The notes below the pieces were generated by a model. The model saw nothing but the letters and a program-made list of their open reading frames with translations. It was not told the DNA's origin and made no database searches. Shown here one piece after another: positions 1 to 11,989 of a stretch of 64,000 nt of DNA (its first letter is position 1; every line of letters begins with the position of its first letter). A program made the translations under genes and the position numbers. The stretch is from Varroa destructor (taxonomy: Eukaryota > Arthropoda > Arachnida > Mesostigmata > Varroidae). Location: assembly GCF_002443255.2 (NCBI RefSeq), contig NW_019211455.1:21985126-22049125 (forward strand), read 5' to 3'.

Positions 1-940
1 TGCCCGTAAACCGTAAAACGGTATTATAGTTGCGTAAAAGAATGGTGGCAACCCTGAGACTTTTTTTAAGTTAGAATAAAAAAAATTCGGAAATTATGCC
101 ACTAGCGACAGCATCCACCAAAAGACAACATAAAAAAACATTGGGTACAAATACGGAGACACATGGGTCCTCCTGACACGAAACGAGCCTATCAAAGGCA
201 CTGGCGTAGACAAGCCGTGGACCTGTCCGATTGTTGCAGGCCAGGTCAAGCAACTCGTCATTACGTCAAACCGTTTCTTCCCCTATTTCGCGTGCGATAG
301 CTAAGATGAAACAAAGCAGAAAAAAACCTAAAGTTCTCTAATGTCACAGTAGTCTCCACGTCCCTATTTCATGTTTCAAAAGTATCGATGCACACTTATA
401 GAATGATGTCTTGTTGCGCAATTATAGGATACGCTTGGAGAATCCAGGTCGTCAAAGTATCCGAATGTGAGGCTGAATAAACGCGAAACGCACCTTGTAA
501 GGTTCGCCGCATGTAAGAAGCCGCGTTGTCTTTAGCGGGAGCTTTATTAGTTTTTACTATCCGCATGAGTTCAAGGAGGCGTTCTGGGGTTCGATATCAA
601 AGCCAACCACCTCACCAACAGAACCAGCGAAACGAGTCCGGTACATTTTAGGCAAGTGATTTAGGAACGACAAATCGTTAATCCGCAAAGCATATACTGA
701 AAAACGTTGTTAAAACTTAAATGAAACGATTTAATAATGGCCTAAGGCGCACGACAGACAGATGTGACGTAAGAACTTTAAAAAACAACGCTATTACATC
801 ACATGGCTGGCGATTCCTTGGCACTTCATCTAACATACATCTCACATGTGGCCCGAAGATTACCGCATGCAAACCCGACAGAACGATCACGACGACTTTT
901 CCTTTTTTGGTTACATTATCGATGTGAGGTTAATTATCAG
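1..940. other. AT-rich non-coding stretch
   Basis: I see no gene here. Short frames at 71-253 and 721-927 have no splice or composition support. The DNA leads into the acceptor of the exon candidate at 941. Confidence 0.5.
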
Positions 941-1021
941 CGACCAGATGTGCCTGTTTCGCTAAAGGAAACGAAAGGCCAAGGTCCCTGGCAGCGGATC
1001 GTCGATGTAGCGGGCGGTGTG
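941..1021 (+). CDS. candidate internal exon, 27 codons, unknown protein
   Basis: An open block of exactly 27 codons lies between an acceptor (ttaattatcag) and a consensus donor (GTGAGTATAG). Both introns would be phase 0. The frame starts RPDVPVSLKETKGQG and ends RIVDVAGGV, a mixed charged and aliphatic composition typical of a soluble domain. No family is recognised. The acceptor lacks a strong pyrimidine tract, and a short open block with such sites can arise by chance. The next candidate on this strand (7161) begins in a different phase, so at least one exon between them would be missing. Confidence 0.33.
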
Positions 1022-4000
1022 GTGAGTATAGAAAGCTGAAAACTTTTTCTAAGTTTCACGCAATTCGATCCTAGCGAGCCAGCTGTTGCCTTTTAGATTT
1101 ACAATACAACAGCGTTACCATACATTTTGCCATAGCACCGTTCTCCTAGTACGACTACGATCACTAAATGAATTACTACCAGCCGAAACCACAACAACAG
1201 CAGCAGCCAATTCGATCAGACACCAGTGCTCTACTAGAAGAAAAATTACCAGGGAAAGTTACTGCTAAGACTGGTTTGGCTACCTACTCAGTTATTCCAT
1301 CGACTACGCACTTACAAAGATACAATCTCGTATATTCTCCCAAAGCAAACCGACTTGCAACAAGCGTAGCTAAGATTCGTACACGCCAAGGTCGCTAATT
1401 GTGTACTTTTGCGAGTCCACTGCATAGGCAATGCGGGTAGCCACGATTCGACTATACTAATATAATATATAATAAAGGCAGCAGAAAAAAGTAGGGGGTT
1501 ATTGCTTATTTTTACTTATTGATAATTTTTCTTCAGCCAGCGGCGGCGCAACGTTAGTGGCCTGCTGCTTAAGTATCGTGATCGTCTTTGCGAATGAAGG
1601 CAGTTGTATTGGCAAAAAAAAAAGATGAAACCGAAGCCTCGGTGAAGTGGAACGCGACTGCGTGCGACAAGCGACGGCCTTCTCTTGAGCACAATCATTT
1701 GTACCAACAAAATTCTCCATAATAATCAGCAACGGCTTAAGCCAGCCGGAGTTTGAAGTGAAGAACAAGCGCGGCTTTGTTAGTATTGGTACTCCTGGAA
1801 ACCTGTTTAGTTAACCCGGAAAAAAACCCGCCGTCGATGAATGCAGCGTGGCAGGATTACGACGGCATGATGTTAATCGGTGCCGTTCATGCCGTCGTCA
1901 GATTACATCGTGACGAGCGATTATGATGGCTATGGTAGCACGAGGCTAGTCCTGTCGGATGGAACAGCAGTATTCGTTGATTGAACAGATTGATGGGGAG
2001 TACTTATAATGGTAAAAGTATTTTGTGATGAGAGCTTACTCGTTAAGTGCCGCTAAATACGTTCGAGCGCATATGCCCTTCAGACTAAGTCGAGTCTGAT
2101 AAACATACTCGTTATTTATCCTAGAAATACAAACAATTCGCTATTTATTTCTTCTGCGTAGTATACATATGGCCATTACAACGTCTACATTGCCACGTTG
2201 TACTGTATCAAACCTACGTAAAAGATCTTGCGGTCTCATACAAAATAAAAACAAAAAAAAGAGCTTATTACGAAAGCGATTCCCACCCGAGCTTGCTATA
2301 TTAAGCTCAACGTACTCGTTCTCTTTTACAGTTTCGAGCAGTACTGTTCGTATGATCTACGATGCTTGAAGCATTTTTTTGGGGCTGTCACCTGTCGTTT
2401 TTCCGATCGCTTAAATTTCGGTTTCGTTCGCTCTGCCCGTTTACCTATTACAGGTGGCTATTAGGATCAAGGGCCCTGAGAAACGGTTGATTTGGCACAA
2501 CCTAAAGCGACACTGGCCTATCGTCAGTGTTGGCACTCGACAGAGGCTTCTATTTTCCTTCCTAGTTGGCATTGTCGACGACCTCATTCACCTAGCTATT
2601 TTTCCTCCAGCTCACCCAAACCACTCGATTCTGTTGGCCGCCATGCCCACAGATTTTAAACGGACGATCTTTCGTTAGTCTAACACTCCACGAACTGTCT
2701 CTTCTTTTGTTCGATAGTTGTTGACCCTCCGTCGAAATCGCACGGGCGGTTCCGTTTAGCGTTTTCGGTTGCTAGGGCATCAGCAAAAGGTTGACAAACC
2801 GAAAGAGGAACAAAGGACTAGAAAGATTTTTAAGGCCACAACTGTATGCGTCTTACAAGAATAGTGAGCTATTCTTTAAAAATAGGCCATTTGATGTTGA
2901 CTAGTCAGTTTCATTATTGCGGCTGCTTCCGCACGTTTTTTTTTTTGTTACTGCAACCTTGTTTGTCCTCTAGTGTCGATTGCGAAAGACTGAGACCTGT
3001 GCGGCCTCAGCATTTCGCTCTTTGGTTGAGTAGTGATGGAGGATTAACCGAAAAGACGAGTGAAGTTAGCTAATAATCGATAAATTAATTAAAAGAGAGT
3101 ATATGTTTTGTGTTAGATGGGTCTGCAAGTTGAGCGGTTATCTGACGCGCTTATGTTTCAGGTAGTTGTTGACTGACGGGTCGGGTTGACGTCTCTAACG
3201 GTTGACGTGAAATAACAGCCTGGCAGCAGTTACGTGGTGAATTTGATCGTCTCAGCACTATTAACAGATTTAAATATATTTTCTTTTAGTTTGATACCCT
3301 TGAGTTTAAGCATAGAAGCTGACACTTCGGTACAACGATACGGTTGTATAGGTCCCACTTCGAAATCATAAAATTACTGCGCGACTTCTATTCTACGCAA
3401 GTGGCGACACCTGTCAGCTCCAGAGATAGGTTCTGTTCCAACTATATTTTCATGCCATCCTTTTCCGGTGAAAGGTATTAGTGCGTCTATAGATAATAAC
3501 TTGCTCTGCTAAGCTATCACGATAAGATCATATTTATTCAACAGGTTCTATAATCTGTATAATACGGGACGTTGTTCCCGCGGAGGAGATACGCTATCGC
3601 CATTCGGGCTATGTGACCATGTCGACATCCAGCGAGCTATTCGCTCCCATTAAACAACAAACAACAGCCATCACACGCCACCAGGCCGAAATTCCGTCAA
3701 GAAATATCGCCAAATCGCAGTTTGCTGTAGCTGACACCCTTAATTACATATCGAAGCGGCCGCCGTTCGAGGCTATATAGTACGACAGTACAGAGTCAGA
3801 TGAGAGCTTTAGCTCAATCTTCTATGGTTTTGGCTATGCCAATGACGCTGATAACAACTAAACATTGTTTCAAGTGGTATGATTATAATTATAGCCGTTA
3901 TAACAACTGCAGTTTGTTACCCCTGTGCTTGTATTCCTATCTCTTCTGTCCGGTCCCTGTTTGAGGTCGCTGGGGTACGAAAAGCTGGTTACGTCGTAAA

Positions 4001-4040
4001 ACGGGTACCACTCACACGTCCTTTAGAAGAATAACAGAAC
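1022..4040. other. non-coding stretch, probably intronic or intergenic
   Basis: AT-rich DNA without supported genes. A frame at 1168-1398 with a short polyQ (about residues 8-13) is the only gene-like item and lacks good splice sites. The frames at 1499-1768, 2169-2369, 2454-2678 and 2846-3073 look random. Confidence 0.4.
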
Positions 4041-4135
4041 CTGACTCAATTTCAAATACATTGTATCTAAGTCTAGGCAACATGTCGGCTTGTCTTGTAG
4101 GATGTATCGAAACCTGTCGGGTTCATATCGGGTGC
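4041..4135 (-). CDS. weak minus-strand exon candidate
   Basis: On the minus strand a good acceptor (cttctctcttttggacag) opens a frame beginning TRYEPDRFRYILQDKP and ending at CAG followed by a weak GTTCTG donor. A consensus GTGAGT donor lies 27 bases further on, but reaching it needs another frame. All three frames look passable here, so the coding claim is weak. Entry is phase 1. No family recognised. Confidence 0.18.
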
Positions 4136-7100
4136 CTGTCCAAAAGAGAGAAGACTACTTAATAGGACAATATATTACACAAATGAGCGCGAACAGAGAT
4201 TAATAATCGTAGCTTTAAACTGCAAGTGCCTGTTTAACATCGTTATGATTATTCATGATTGAGTATAACGATTCAATTTCCTACTGCCTGTTGCATTCCT
4301 TTGCCGAGTCCTACCATTGTTCCTACGAAGGTGAGGTAGACCTATTGTTCAAAACGCATCGGCCTGCGAATGTATCTCAAGGTCAGGTGATTTCTCGGGG
4401 TAGCAACATCTGCAACGAATGAGAGCAACGATGCGAGGGCCTCACGATAGATCTCGATCTTCTTTCTATAATGCGATGTAGAGGATTACCGGCGACCGCA
4501 AATGCCGCCCAATACTATTAACAACAATAGCAAGCCATCCTACAGATTTGGCCGATAGGGGCCCATCACTAGCAGGTATTACGTTTCGAAAAACACAAGA
4601 GCGCAACGAGCCGCCATACTGCTGCTGTTCATGAAGCGTGTCGTCACAACGCCAGGAACTCTTACTCATATAAAATCTATTAACCTATTGTTGTAGAATG
4701 GTCGCATAGCAACAGACAGAAGTTGTACATTGCAGCTTTCGCTTTATCTTTCAAGGTAGCAATATTCGGCTGGAGGCTAGCGTGTAGACAAAACCATTTG
4801 CTCGCACGCACGCGTGCCCGGACAAATAATTTAGATGTTAAACTAAATGTCGTCCTTCGTTCAGGCAGAGCGAAGGAGACATATGCGTAGATACGCATTC
4901 TTGCGAAGAATGAACAAGGAACAGAAAGGAGTACCAGGACGAAGCGCAACCGCTACGAAAGGGTACGTAAATGGTAGGCAGCGGCGTCGCCATAATGCGC
5001 GCTGTCCTGTAAATGTAACCCTGTTATGTTTCGACTGATGCATTTAGTCTGATGCTTTTACCGTACCTATCACATGGGGTACATCGTACGCACCCAAGGG
5101 ATTGTTTTTTGCGCGTTACGTCAAACACGAAAGTAGCGTGAGGTTTGGTATTGTGTCGGTTCGTTTCAGAAGTCAACGACGATTAGGGTATTTTTGCCGA
5201 CTGATGGGTTAGAATTGCGAAATGATAACATATGTGAGAGATATGAACAGGACGGCGTATCTCCATCGTCCACTTAATTACTTTAGCGCTGAGTTTTTTA
5301 ATAGCTTACTACTAGTTCGAAGCCTAGATGATTTTATTTACAAGCTGTATGATAAAATAAATGTACCAGAACGTGCATAATCCTCGCCTCATACGGTGGA
5401 ATCTTTATGCCGCTCACTAATTACTGCTCGATTTTTCAATCCTTTTTATATATGGTATACGATAATCGAACTTCTATCCTCCGACATTTCCTGTATTTTT
5501 TTTTCATATGTCGTTTGCGTACTATTCTGCCTATATCCGCTTCGTTTATTCAAAACAAAAACTCTACATTTTTATCTAGTGTGGGTACATACACCACAGC
5601 CTTAACACTGTCCTGTGTCATACGTATTGTGTATAAGGGGCAAGCCATTGCAGACCCGTTCGTGGCCGCGATGGTTTCATTCTGTAGCAGCAATAGCAAC
5701 AATATTTGCAACCGTTTGCCCTTGTGCCGCTAACACATCTAGAACCAGCGTCCTAATAAACGCTATTTTTAGCCTTTTAGCAACATGACCGACGACGACG
5801 ACGACGACCGCTGGCAAGATGATCAGCGTTCTCCTCCTTCGTTGTAGCCCTTGCCATCCGTGAGTGTTGTTAGATACAGCTCAGCAGTCCACATGCGACA
5901 CCATAGTAGAGTATTCAGTAGCCAACGAGTTGAGGCCCCGCTGGCCAGCAGGGCATGACATACTATAGCATTGCTATACTCAATTGCCGCTATCGAGAGC
6001 GACATAATCTTCACCTCTGAGCGGCGCTCACCTGGCAAGCTGCGACCAGCCTAAGCAGCTAGCTGCAGACAAAATCACTGCAGGTATGCCAGGCTAAGGT
6101 GGATACAACTGCTATTTCTAGGCTAACGAATACAGCCCTGCGCCCTAAGAATTGCAGATTGAGTATCTGCCAACTATCACCTGCGTATGAGCCCCTACCC
6201 ACTGTGGCCAGTCAGTTAATTTCGCTGCTGTTAAAGCCTATATGGCCAGCAAAAAGCTCTGCATCCCTCTTAATGCTGCCTACAGATATTTAGATTTCGC
6301 TTGCGTAACCTCAGCCATTGCATTGACATCGATATTAACGCCTTCCGAACCCGGGCTAGCATCTTAGCCTTCATCAGTAGCTCGCCGCTACCTTTATGAA
6401 CGCATACATCTTAGATAGTGGAACCTGACGTGGATATAATACCACGATGGCTTGGTTGACTGAAAAACCAGGAATCGCTGCTTCAAGTTCTGCTAATCGT
6501 TTAGCATGACGACAGATGTGGCTCAGTAAGAAAATTTAAGTTCAGAGATTGGCGGCAATATTTAACAGCGAAAGAGGGAGCGAGACGAAAGCTGAACGTA
6601 ACGATAATAAATGCTCGTAAACAAGAGAAGTGGCAAATTTCTATTAAAGTTTAGGCTGGAACGCTGAGATATGCATTCAGTACCCGTCTACATTCAACGA
6701 ACGTAAGCTGTATACGTCGAAGTATTGATGACGTACACACAAGTATGTGAGGTTCTCTTTGATTCACAATAGTATTTATCGTTATAGCTACCGGGGACTT
6801 GTCGGCCGCTGTTCACGAAAAGGTATGTTGCGTCTCAGTAGCTCATCTTTTCCATGCTATAACAATCGGCAATTAAATCGCCAGGTTGTTGTAAAGCTTG
6901 ACTAAATAAATCCGGTATTATCGACTACAGAATGTTTTCTCCTAAAAAAAATCTTACTTGAATTTTAAAATAGGCTCTTACATTATGCTTCTGCGTATCG
7001 TAGACTCTGGGTAGGCCATTTAGCTGCAATTGAGTGACAAATACGAACATCTAGGCCTCTCGTATTTCTCGCTAATTATAGTATGCGTATGATGGATATC

Positions 7101-7160
7101 TGCCTTCACCCAGCAAAAACCTACAATTTCTTCACTGAAAATGTTGCCTGTCCTTACTAG
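4136..7160. other. non-coding stretch
   Basis: Mostly AT-rich. A small (GAC)n run sits at 5788-5811. A minus-strand frame at 5823-6038 (start ATG about 6008, ends YNEGGER) is open but unsupported by splice or promoter signals. Nothing else stands out. Confidence 0.4.
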
Positions 7161-7300
7161 GCACCATTAATTTGTGGGGGACCGCAAAGGCAACGCGACA
7201 CAATATGAGCGACCTATTGAAGCCAACAACGAATGAGATTCCGTGCTTAGATTGTAATGAAACAAGAGAAATCAAAACTAGTCAAAACCGATTGAATGGA
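7161..7300 (+). CDS. candidate internal exon, 46 codons, unknown protein
   Basis: A strong acceptor (gcctgtccttactag) opens a 140-base block, 2 bases plus 46 codons, closed by a consensus GTAAGT donor at 7301. Entry is intron phase 1 and exit is phase 0. The frame runs through LWGTAKATRHNMSDLLKP and EIPCLDCNETREIK, hydrophilic with a CLDC pair. Both splice sites are good and the frame between them has no stop, the best such combination in the first 10 kb. No domain is recognised. An internal ATG at 7208 would also allow a first-exon reading. Confidence 0.38.
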
Positions 7301-9009
7301 GTAAGTTTGAGGCTAATTATAGCGACCTTACTTATCTAGGCCGCAGCACTAAGCCTTCGTCCACTATCTGACGCCATTGGCACTACATCCTTACACAACA
7401 ATAAACGCCGTTAGTATACGTAACGTCATTGCTATGATATTATATTGATAGCAACAATAACAAAACAGTAGTATTATAATAATAATGTTCTAGTAATATC
7501 ATCGTCGTTTGCATCATGCAACCACTTTTGCCGAAAGCTTGAACATTTTATCATAGTCAACACTGCCATGTCCAGCATCTTTCTTCTTCATATACGAAAT
7601 ATTGTTGCTATGGTTCCTTCGTAAAAGGTCAGATCTACGATAGATCATACGTCGTCGTGCATAGATACGTTATACATTGTGGACCTGGTGCAGACGCTGA
7701 GGCGTGTCACATCAAGATTTCTAGGTTCTAGTAAATTGGCAAATACCTAATAATGAGTAGTTGATCTCATCCATCCACTTCTGACACCTCTATCCAGCTT
7801 AAATATCGTACCAATAATTAAGCCCAATTGCAAAGGAAAGAATGTTTTGGGCTATCGGGTCGAATTAGGTTTTTCCTGTACGTAAACACATTGGATACTA
7901 TGTAACACCTTTGCAAAGTGTTAATCGAAAGACTACTACTGTTTGTGGCTATGACAATTGTATCTCTCAAAAGGAATCGTATGGTAGTCGTGATAGTGAT
8001 GGTATCTCCATCGACTGTTTGGTTTCGTATGCGACATGCAGGTTTACTGTTAGTACAACGACAAAAAACAAACATATCAACGTTATTATTTTACCATGCG
8101 TCGATAATAACATGAAATCACTACGACAACACTAATTGTCTCTCACAATTTAGCTTAATTAGCTCAGCGAGACGTACAACTGATGGATTGGTAACAGGGG
8201 CTATACTATCAAAAGTACCAATCACGACCGTTTCCCGTCACAAATAATAGATCACAAAAATTACATCGACCGGGAAAACCGGCTGTCAGTAAGTTTCTTC
8301 TTTATGTTTCCGAAACCATTTTACGATACATTTCTAGCACTGACGACACCCGACTGAAGTCAAGAGATTAGATGACTTTGCATTATGCCCGACGTTTTGT
8401 CGAGCGAGCAATTCGTTCAAATGTAGAAATGAGACAAATATATCGATTAATGTCCATTATCGGTGTTGATCAGGCGTAAACGATGCACCAAACCAAAGCA
8501 AACAGCGACTCTCTGATAATCATCCCCAATTCAGTGCCACCCAGTTGGACAGCGCATGTCGACGTTTTACGCTTTAACTTAACAACTTATGTCAAGGACA
8601 AAAACTTGATATAGAAACCTTAACTGGCGTTAGTACGGCAATATCCTAGCATACATTTACATCTATCTAAAACATATAAACCTTGTACTGCGGTGCATTG
8701 TACCTACGGTAGCCGTTAATTACAAACTTGGTTAGTGTTCAAATTGACTTTTTTCATCCCCGATATTTGACCAGAAAACTTTGTTAGCACGCCTGCACTG
8801 AATTTACGCGGGGACCGTTTTGTCCCAGTTCATTGGTTAGAAATTTTGGTCTACAAAAATTATCAGACGGCCATGACCTCAGCAGCGGGTCAGCACTCGA
8901 CCGCTGCGAATAACATCTGGGTTAATTTGATGCGGCAAGGCAACTATAGTGATACTAACACCGAAAGTCCAAATGCCCGGACTCGAGACGCATTCAGGAT
9001 TCAGGACGC
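7301..9009. other. AT-rich stretch, nothing seen
   Basis: I see only short overlapping frames (7818-8135) of low-complexity codon use and no splice-supported block. A short run of TAATAATAAT-like DNA lies near 7476. Confidence 0.4.
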
Positions 9010-9222
9010 ATGAAGAACATTCAGACTAGGAACACTGACATACTTTCCCATCTCCGACTGCTGCTTTCTATCCCCTGTACACCTACTATAGCAGACGAGA
9101 ATCATCGGGAAACATTACATATCTTAGTCGCTAGCATGGCCGACGATCAACGAATTATTGGAAATCAGACAACCCCATCAACGCCATTCAAAGCCAAGCC
9201 ATCTTCAATTTCCTTTCGTTAA
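9010..9222 (+). CDS. small ORF, 70 residues, followed by AATAAA signals
   Basis: An ATG-initiated frame of 70 residues begins MKNIQTRNTDILSHL and ends SSISFR. Two AATAAA hexamers follow the stop by about 35 and 55 bases (9256 and 9275), which is where a short transcript would be cleaved. There is no signal peptide, membrane segment or known motif. It could be the last exon of a longer gene or a chance frame. Confidence 0.2.
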   Translation: MKNIQTRNTDILSHLRLLLSIPCTPTIADENHRETLHILVASMADDQRIIGNQTTPSTPFKAKPSSISFR

Positions 9223-9255
9223 ATACATACAACGAACAAATGCACCGGCAGACAA

Positions 9256-9280
9256 AATAAAGCAGCTTATGTTCAATAAA
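9256..9280 (+). terminator. paired AATAAA polyadenylation-like hexamers
   Basis: AATAAA occurs at 9256-9261 and again at 9275-9280, just after the stop of the small ORF at 9010-9222. The hexamer is frequent by chance in AT-rich DNA, so the call depends on that ORF being real. Confidence 0.2.
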
Positions 9281-10384
9281 TAAGTGGCATTCGCTCGTGG
9301 CTCGTTACCTGGGTCTAGTTCACCCCCGCCGATGCTCAGCCTTGACATCCCCATATCATCACTGGGACCTGGAAAATATCAGTCGCAGCAGAGCGTTTCT
9401 GCCGATAATTATTCGCGTAGAGTCATATTGGTTTAATTAGTAGTTCGAGTTCGGTTTCAATCGTGTAGGCAGATATGATTGATGTGTACATACACACAGG
9501 ACATACACTAAGTGGTTATTGGGATCACTGAACGGTAAAAAATTCGTAAAAATTGGTTATTTTACGTTCCTTCGGTCGTTCGTAGTGCACGAGTGTCCCA
9601 TATTTATACTCTTTTCACTCGCTGTTATTGTTTTACGGTCAGGTAGATAAAGAATTACTTGTATCATTCATCGCACCCAGTTACTGACTTTTCCATTTCT
9701 CCTATACGTCTGATCTGTTCTGTTCTTAAGCTGTCATGCGTTTTATGTTCCATAAACGAGTTAGTCTTTTGGCGAACTCGATCTGCCAAGCAAATGTTAC
9801 TAATTCTCGTAAGACGCATCCATTTGAAACGCACACAAAAGTCGCTGGTTGTGTCGCAGAAAAGCAAGATTATGTCTCATTGCACATATTAAATTATATA
9901 TGAACGGGTTATTTATAGCCAGCTACCAAGTATATTTATGTCACACTAACTGCCATGCGCCACATGTTAACCCATTGTGCGGATCCTTTCAATATATGTA
10001 TAATATTTCTTTAGCAAGAGATAAGTAAGCCGTCTAGTCGTTTAAAGCGAACTATCTTTTTCTTATAGTTTATAAAAAATCAAATTTTTCCCGTACATAT
10101 GTTTTGTTACGCTATGAACTAGCCGGTGTTTCCTATGGGGTAGCGTATTGACTGCTACCTATTAGGTAATTAATGAGTTGAATGTAAGTTCTTGTGAAGA
10201 TAAGCTAAGGCCAAAAGTTATACTTTATCGAATCGCACACAGTTTGCACGCGGACTTCCATCGTTTTCGGTTGTCTGTTCGTGTCCTGTTGACTTTGTAG
10301 CCCGGTTAGATTCTAAAGAGCTACATAGACGCGTAACCATTATATCTATCCACTCGAAAACAAAGAATACGCTAAAATGGATCA
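9281..10384. other. non-coding stretch
   Basis: AT-rich DNA with overlapping short frames on both strands at 9659-9892, none with supporting signals. Confidence 0.4.
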
Positions 10385-10651
10385 ATGCATACACACACAA
10401 TTTCAGGTCCTAGATCGACTTGTCGTCTATTTATCGCTCTAAAGACATTGGCTTCACAAACCGCGTTCAGCTCTGTTCGACGCGCACGTCTGCTGCGTAT
10501 CGTAATTATAACGAGGCAAATGTACGGCAATAATGACAAGAGCTACTTTTCCGTCATGTCTTCCGAAGACAGAATCAGGTCAAACGTCTGCGAAGATCGA
10601 GAGGTAACGAAAAAAGCGGCCAGTCGTAAAGCGTCGCACCGCACTATTTAG
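10385..10651 (+). CDS. small ORF, 88 residues, unknown
   Basis: An ATG-started frame of 88 residues. The C-terminal third is highly charged (from MSSEDRIRSNVCEDREV to a KKAASRKASHR tail). A second in-frame ATG at about 10556 precedes the charged part, and GAG followed by GTAACG could serve as a donor. No family recognised; composition is the only support. Confidence 0.2.
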   Translation: MHTHTISGPRSTCRLFIALKTLASQTAFSSVRRARLLRIVIITRQMYGNNDKSYFSVMSSEDRIRSNVCEDREVTKKAASRKASHRTI

Positions 10652-11103
10652 CGCTAAAGCTAGCATAAATCACTAAAAAATTGGCTAGATTTTATCAGCA
10701 GCTATTGATTATTTAGTGCATATCAGCAATCTAACGTAGGCTCTTCATTCCAGCCCTTCTAACAACTCTCACGTGCAATTCTCAGGCACGATTTTCGCAT
10801 TTGTTGGTATGAGCGTGCCAGGTGGAATGGAACGAAAGGAAAGTTGTCTTCTAAACATTGCATGCTATAAATACGATTTTATCTTACTTAATATTGTTAT
10901 TAATGCACGTGTGTTTGCATTCGGGTGTATAAACATCTATTTCCGATTCGTACGAAAGAACGACTAGAGTGTTGTTTGTTAGAAGTAAATTTTCGAACTT
11001 ACAGATCGTTCAGTTCGATGAAACTTTCGGCTGAACTCATAGCGAATGCCGTAATGCATACGCGTGTTTACGAGGAGATGAAAAGTAATGAAAAATATTT
11101 CAG
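10652..11103. other. spacer upstream of the 11.1 kb exon cluster
   Basis: Two overlapping open frames (10773-10967 and 10925-11236) cross this interval without good signals. The end carries the acceptor (aatatttcag) of the next candidate exon. Confidence 0.3.
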
Positions 11104-11285
11104 AACATCATCCCAAGCTACTGGAATCACTTATCGATCTGCATGCTTACCGTGCCGCCCGTACGTCACGAGTCCATCACATTTTACCCCAACAGTTACG
11201 TTGGTGCTGTATTGTCACAACGCTTTTAAATTATGAAATGCCGCATAGTACAATGTGCTACGAAATCCTGTGGAAAATCGATGTG
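11104..11285 (+). CDS. exon candidate A of an 11.1-11.95 kb cluster
   Basis: The block starts after aatatttcag with 2 bases of a split codon, then 60 codons, beginning HHPKLLESLIDLHAYR. It ends at GAT GTG before a GTACGG donor, in phase 0. The sequence mixes helical charged stretches and hydrophobic residues. Its exit phase matches candidate B after an intron of only 77 bases, a normal size for compact arthropod introns. The frame stays open to 11355, so an unspliced reading is possible. No family recognised. Confidence 0.35.
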
Positions 11286-11362
11286 GTACGGTGGCTTGTC
11301 GTCGGGCTTTTATTTAGCAGCCGACTCGTGAGAGGTCTATCTGTTTTTCCTAAATAGTGCAG

Positions 11363-11476
11363 GTCTATTGCCATTCAATCAAAAAGCAAATGTTTTCTCC
11401 TGGCTTACGGAGCGAAGAAATGCATCTTAGTCGACTCCGAATGCACGAGGCTGTGCAATTGCGCCTTAGCAAAATC
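11363..11476 (+). CDS. exon candidate B, compact-intron cluster
   Basis: After a good acceptor (gtttttcctaaatagtgcag) the frame continues in phase 0 from candidate A, reading VYCHSIKKQMFSPGLRSEEM and then LRMHEAVQLRLSKI, a helix-like segment. A possible GTACCG donor closes it at 11476. The frame stays open to 11611, so the real end could be later. The phase match with A and with one reading of C is the main support. Confidence 0.35.
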
Positions 11477-11592
11477 GTACCGTTACGTCCATTAGAAAAC
11501 ATTAATAACTCTAGCGTTACCGCTCTCAAAAGTCAACCACAGCTGCACTTCAATGTCAGGGCAAGTAGCAATACAAGCAGTCGAACTAGCAG

Positions 11593-11747
11593 CAGCTACA
11601 TCAGAGAATAGACCAGCTGACGCTACAGCTGTTCCTAATGCGTGCTGGCTCAGTCTTCAGAGGCGACGTATTCGATCTGCGTGTCCCTTCCGCCATGGTA
11701 TTCGAAATAGCGCAGGGCGAGTTGGGTACCAAAACCCAGCTGAGCTG
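11593..11747 (+). CDS. exon candidate C with consensus donor
   Basis: The block ends at a perfect GTGAGT donor (11748). Two frames are open up to it. The more protein-like one starts after actagcag and includes LTLQLFLMRAGSVFRG and then DVFDLRVPSAMVFEIAQGEL; it leaves in phase 2. The other, from an acceptor at 11559, ends QNPAEL in phase 0, which fits the better frame of candidate D. The conflict means one junction is wrong, or the locus carries a frameshift. An AGA start at 11605 is another option for the acceptor. Confidence 0.4.
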
Positions 11748-11852
11748 GTGAGTTAGCACCGCCAGCAACCTACTACGCGTAACCGCATACTCATGCCTGG
11801 TGTTGACTTCTATCTATGAAAACTATCTTATTGCTTGTGATTATGCTTGCAG

Positions 11853-11930
11853 CTCTACGAGTGCCTCTTCAAGCAGTGCGTCGAACCCGAGCGTGAATCT
11901 GACCTCGATTCTGATAAACCAGGGACCCCC
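11853..11930 (+). CDS. exon candidate D running into a CT repeat
   Basis: A strong acceptor (tgcttgtgattatgcttgcag) opens a frame reading LYECLFKQCVEPERESDLD and then SDKPGTPSL, after which the (CT)n array encodes serine-leucine repeats to a stop at 12006. The charged, cysteine-containing start is typical of real coding DNA. A second frame gives a serine-rich reading that matches the phase of C. The end shown is where unique sequence stops; the true exon end is not visible. Function unknown. Confidence 0.38.
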
Positions 11931-11985
11931 TCTCTCTCTCTCTCTCTCTCTCTCTCGCTCGCTCGCTTTCTCTCTCTCTCTCTCT
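11931..11985. repeat. (CT)n microsatellite with GCTC interruptions
   Basis: A run of CT dinucleotides broken by GCTCGCTCGCTTT, directly after exon candidate D. Confidence 0.97.
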
Positions 11986-11989
11986 GTTT

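Noticed and set aside
11882..11892. TCGAACCCG resembling a reverse-strand tRNA B box
   Set aside because: It lies within a coding-like frame and no cloverleaf can be built around it.
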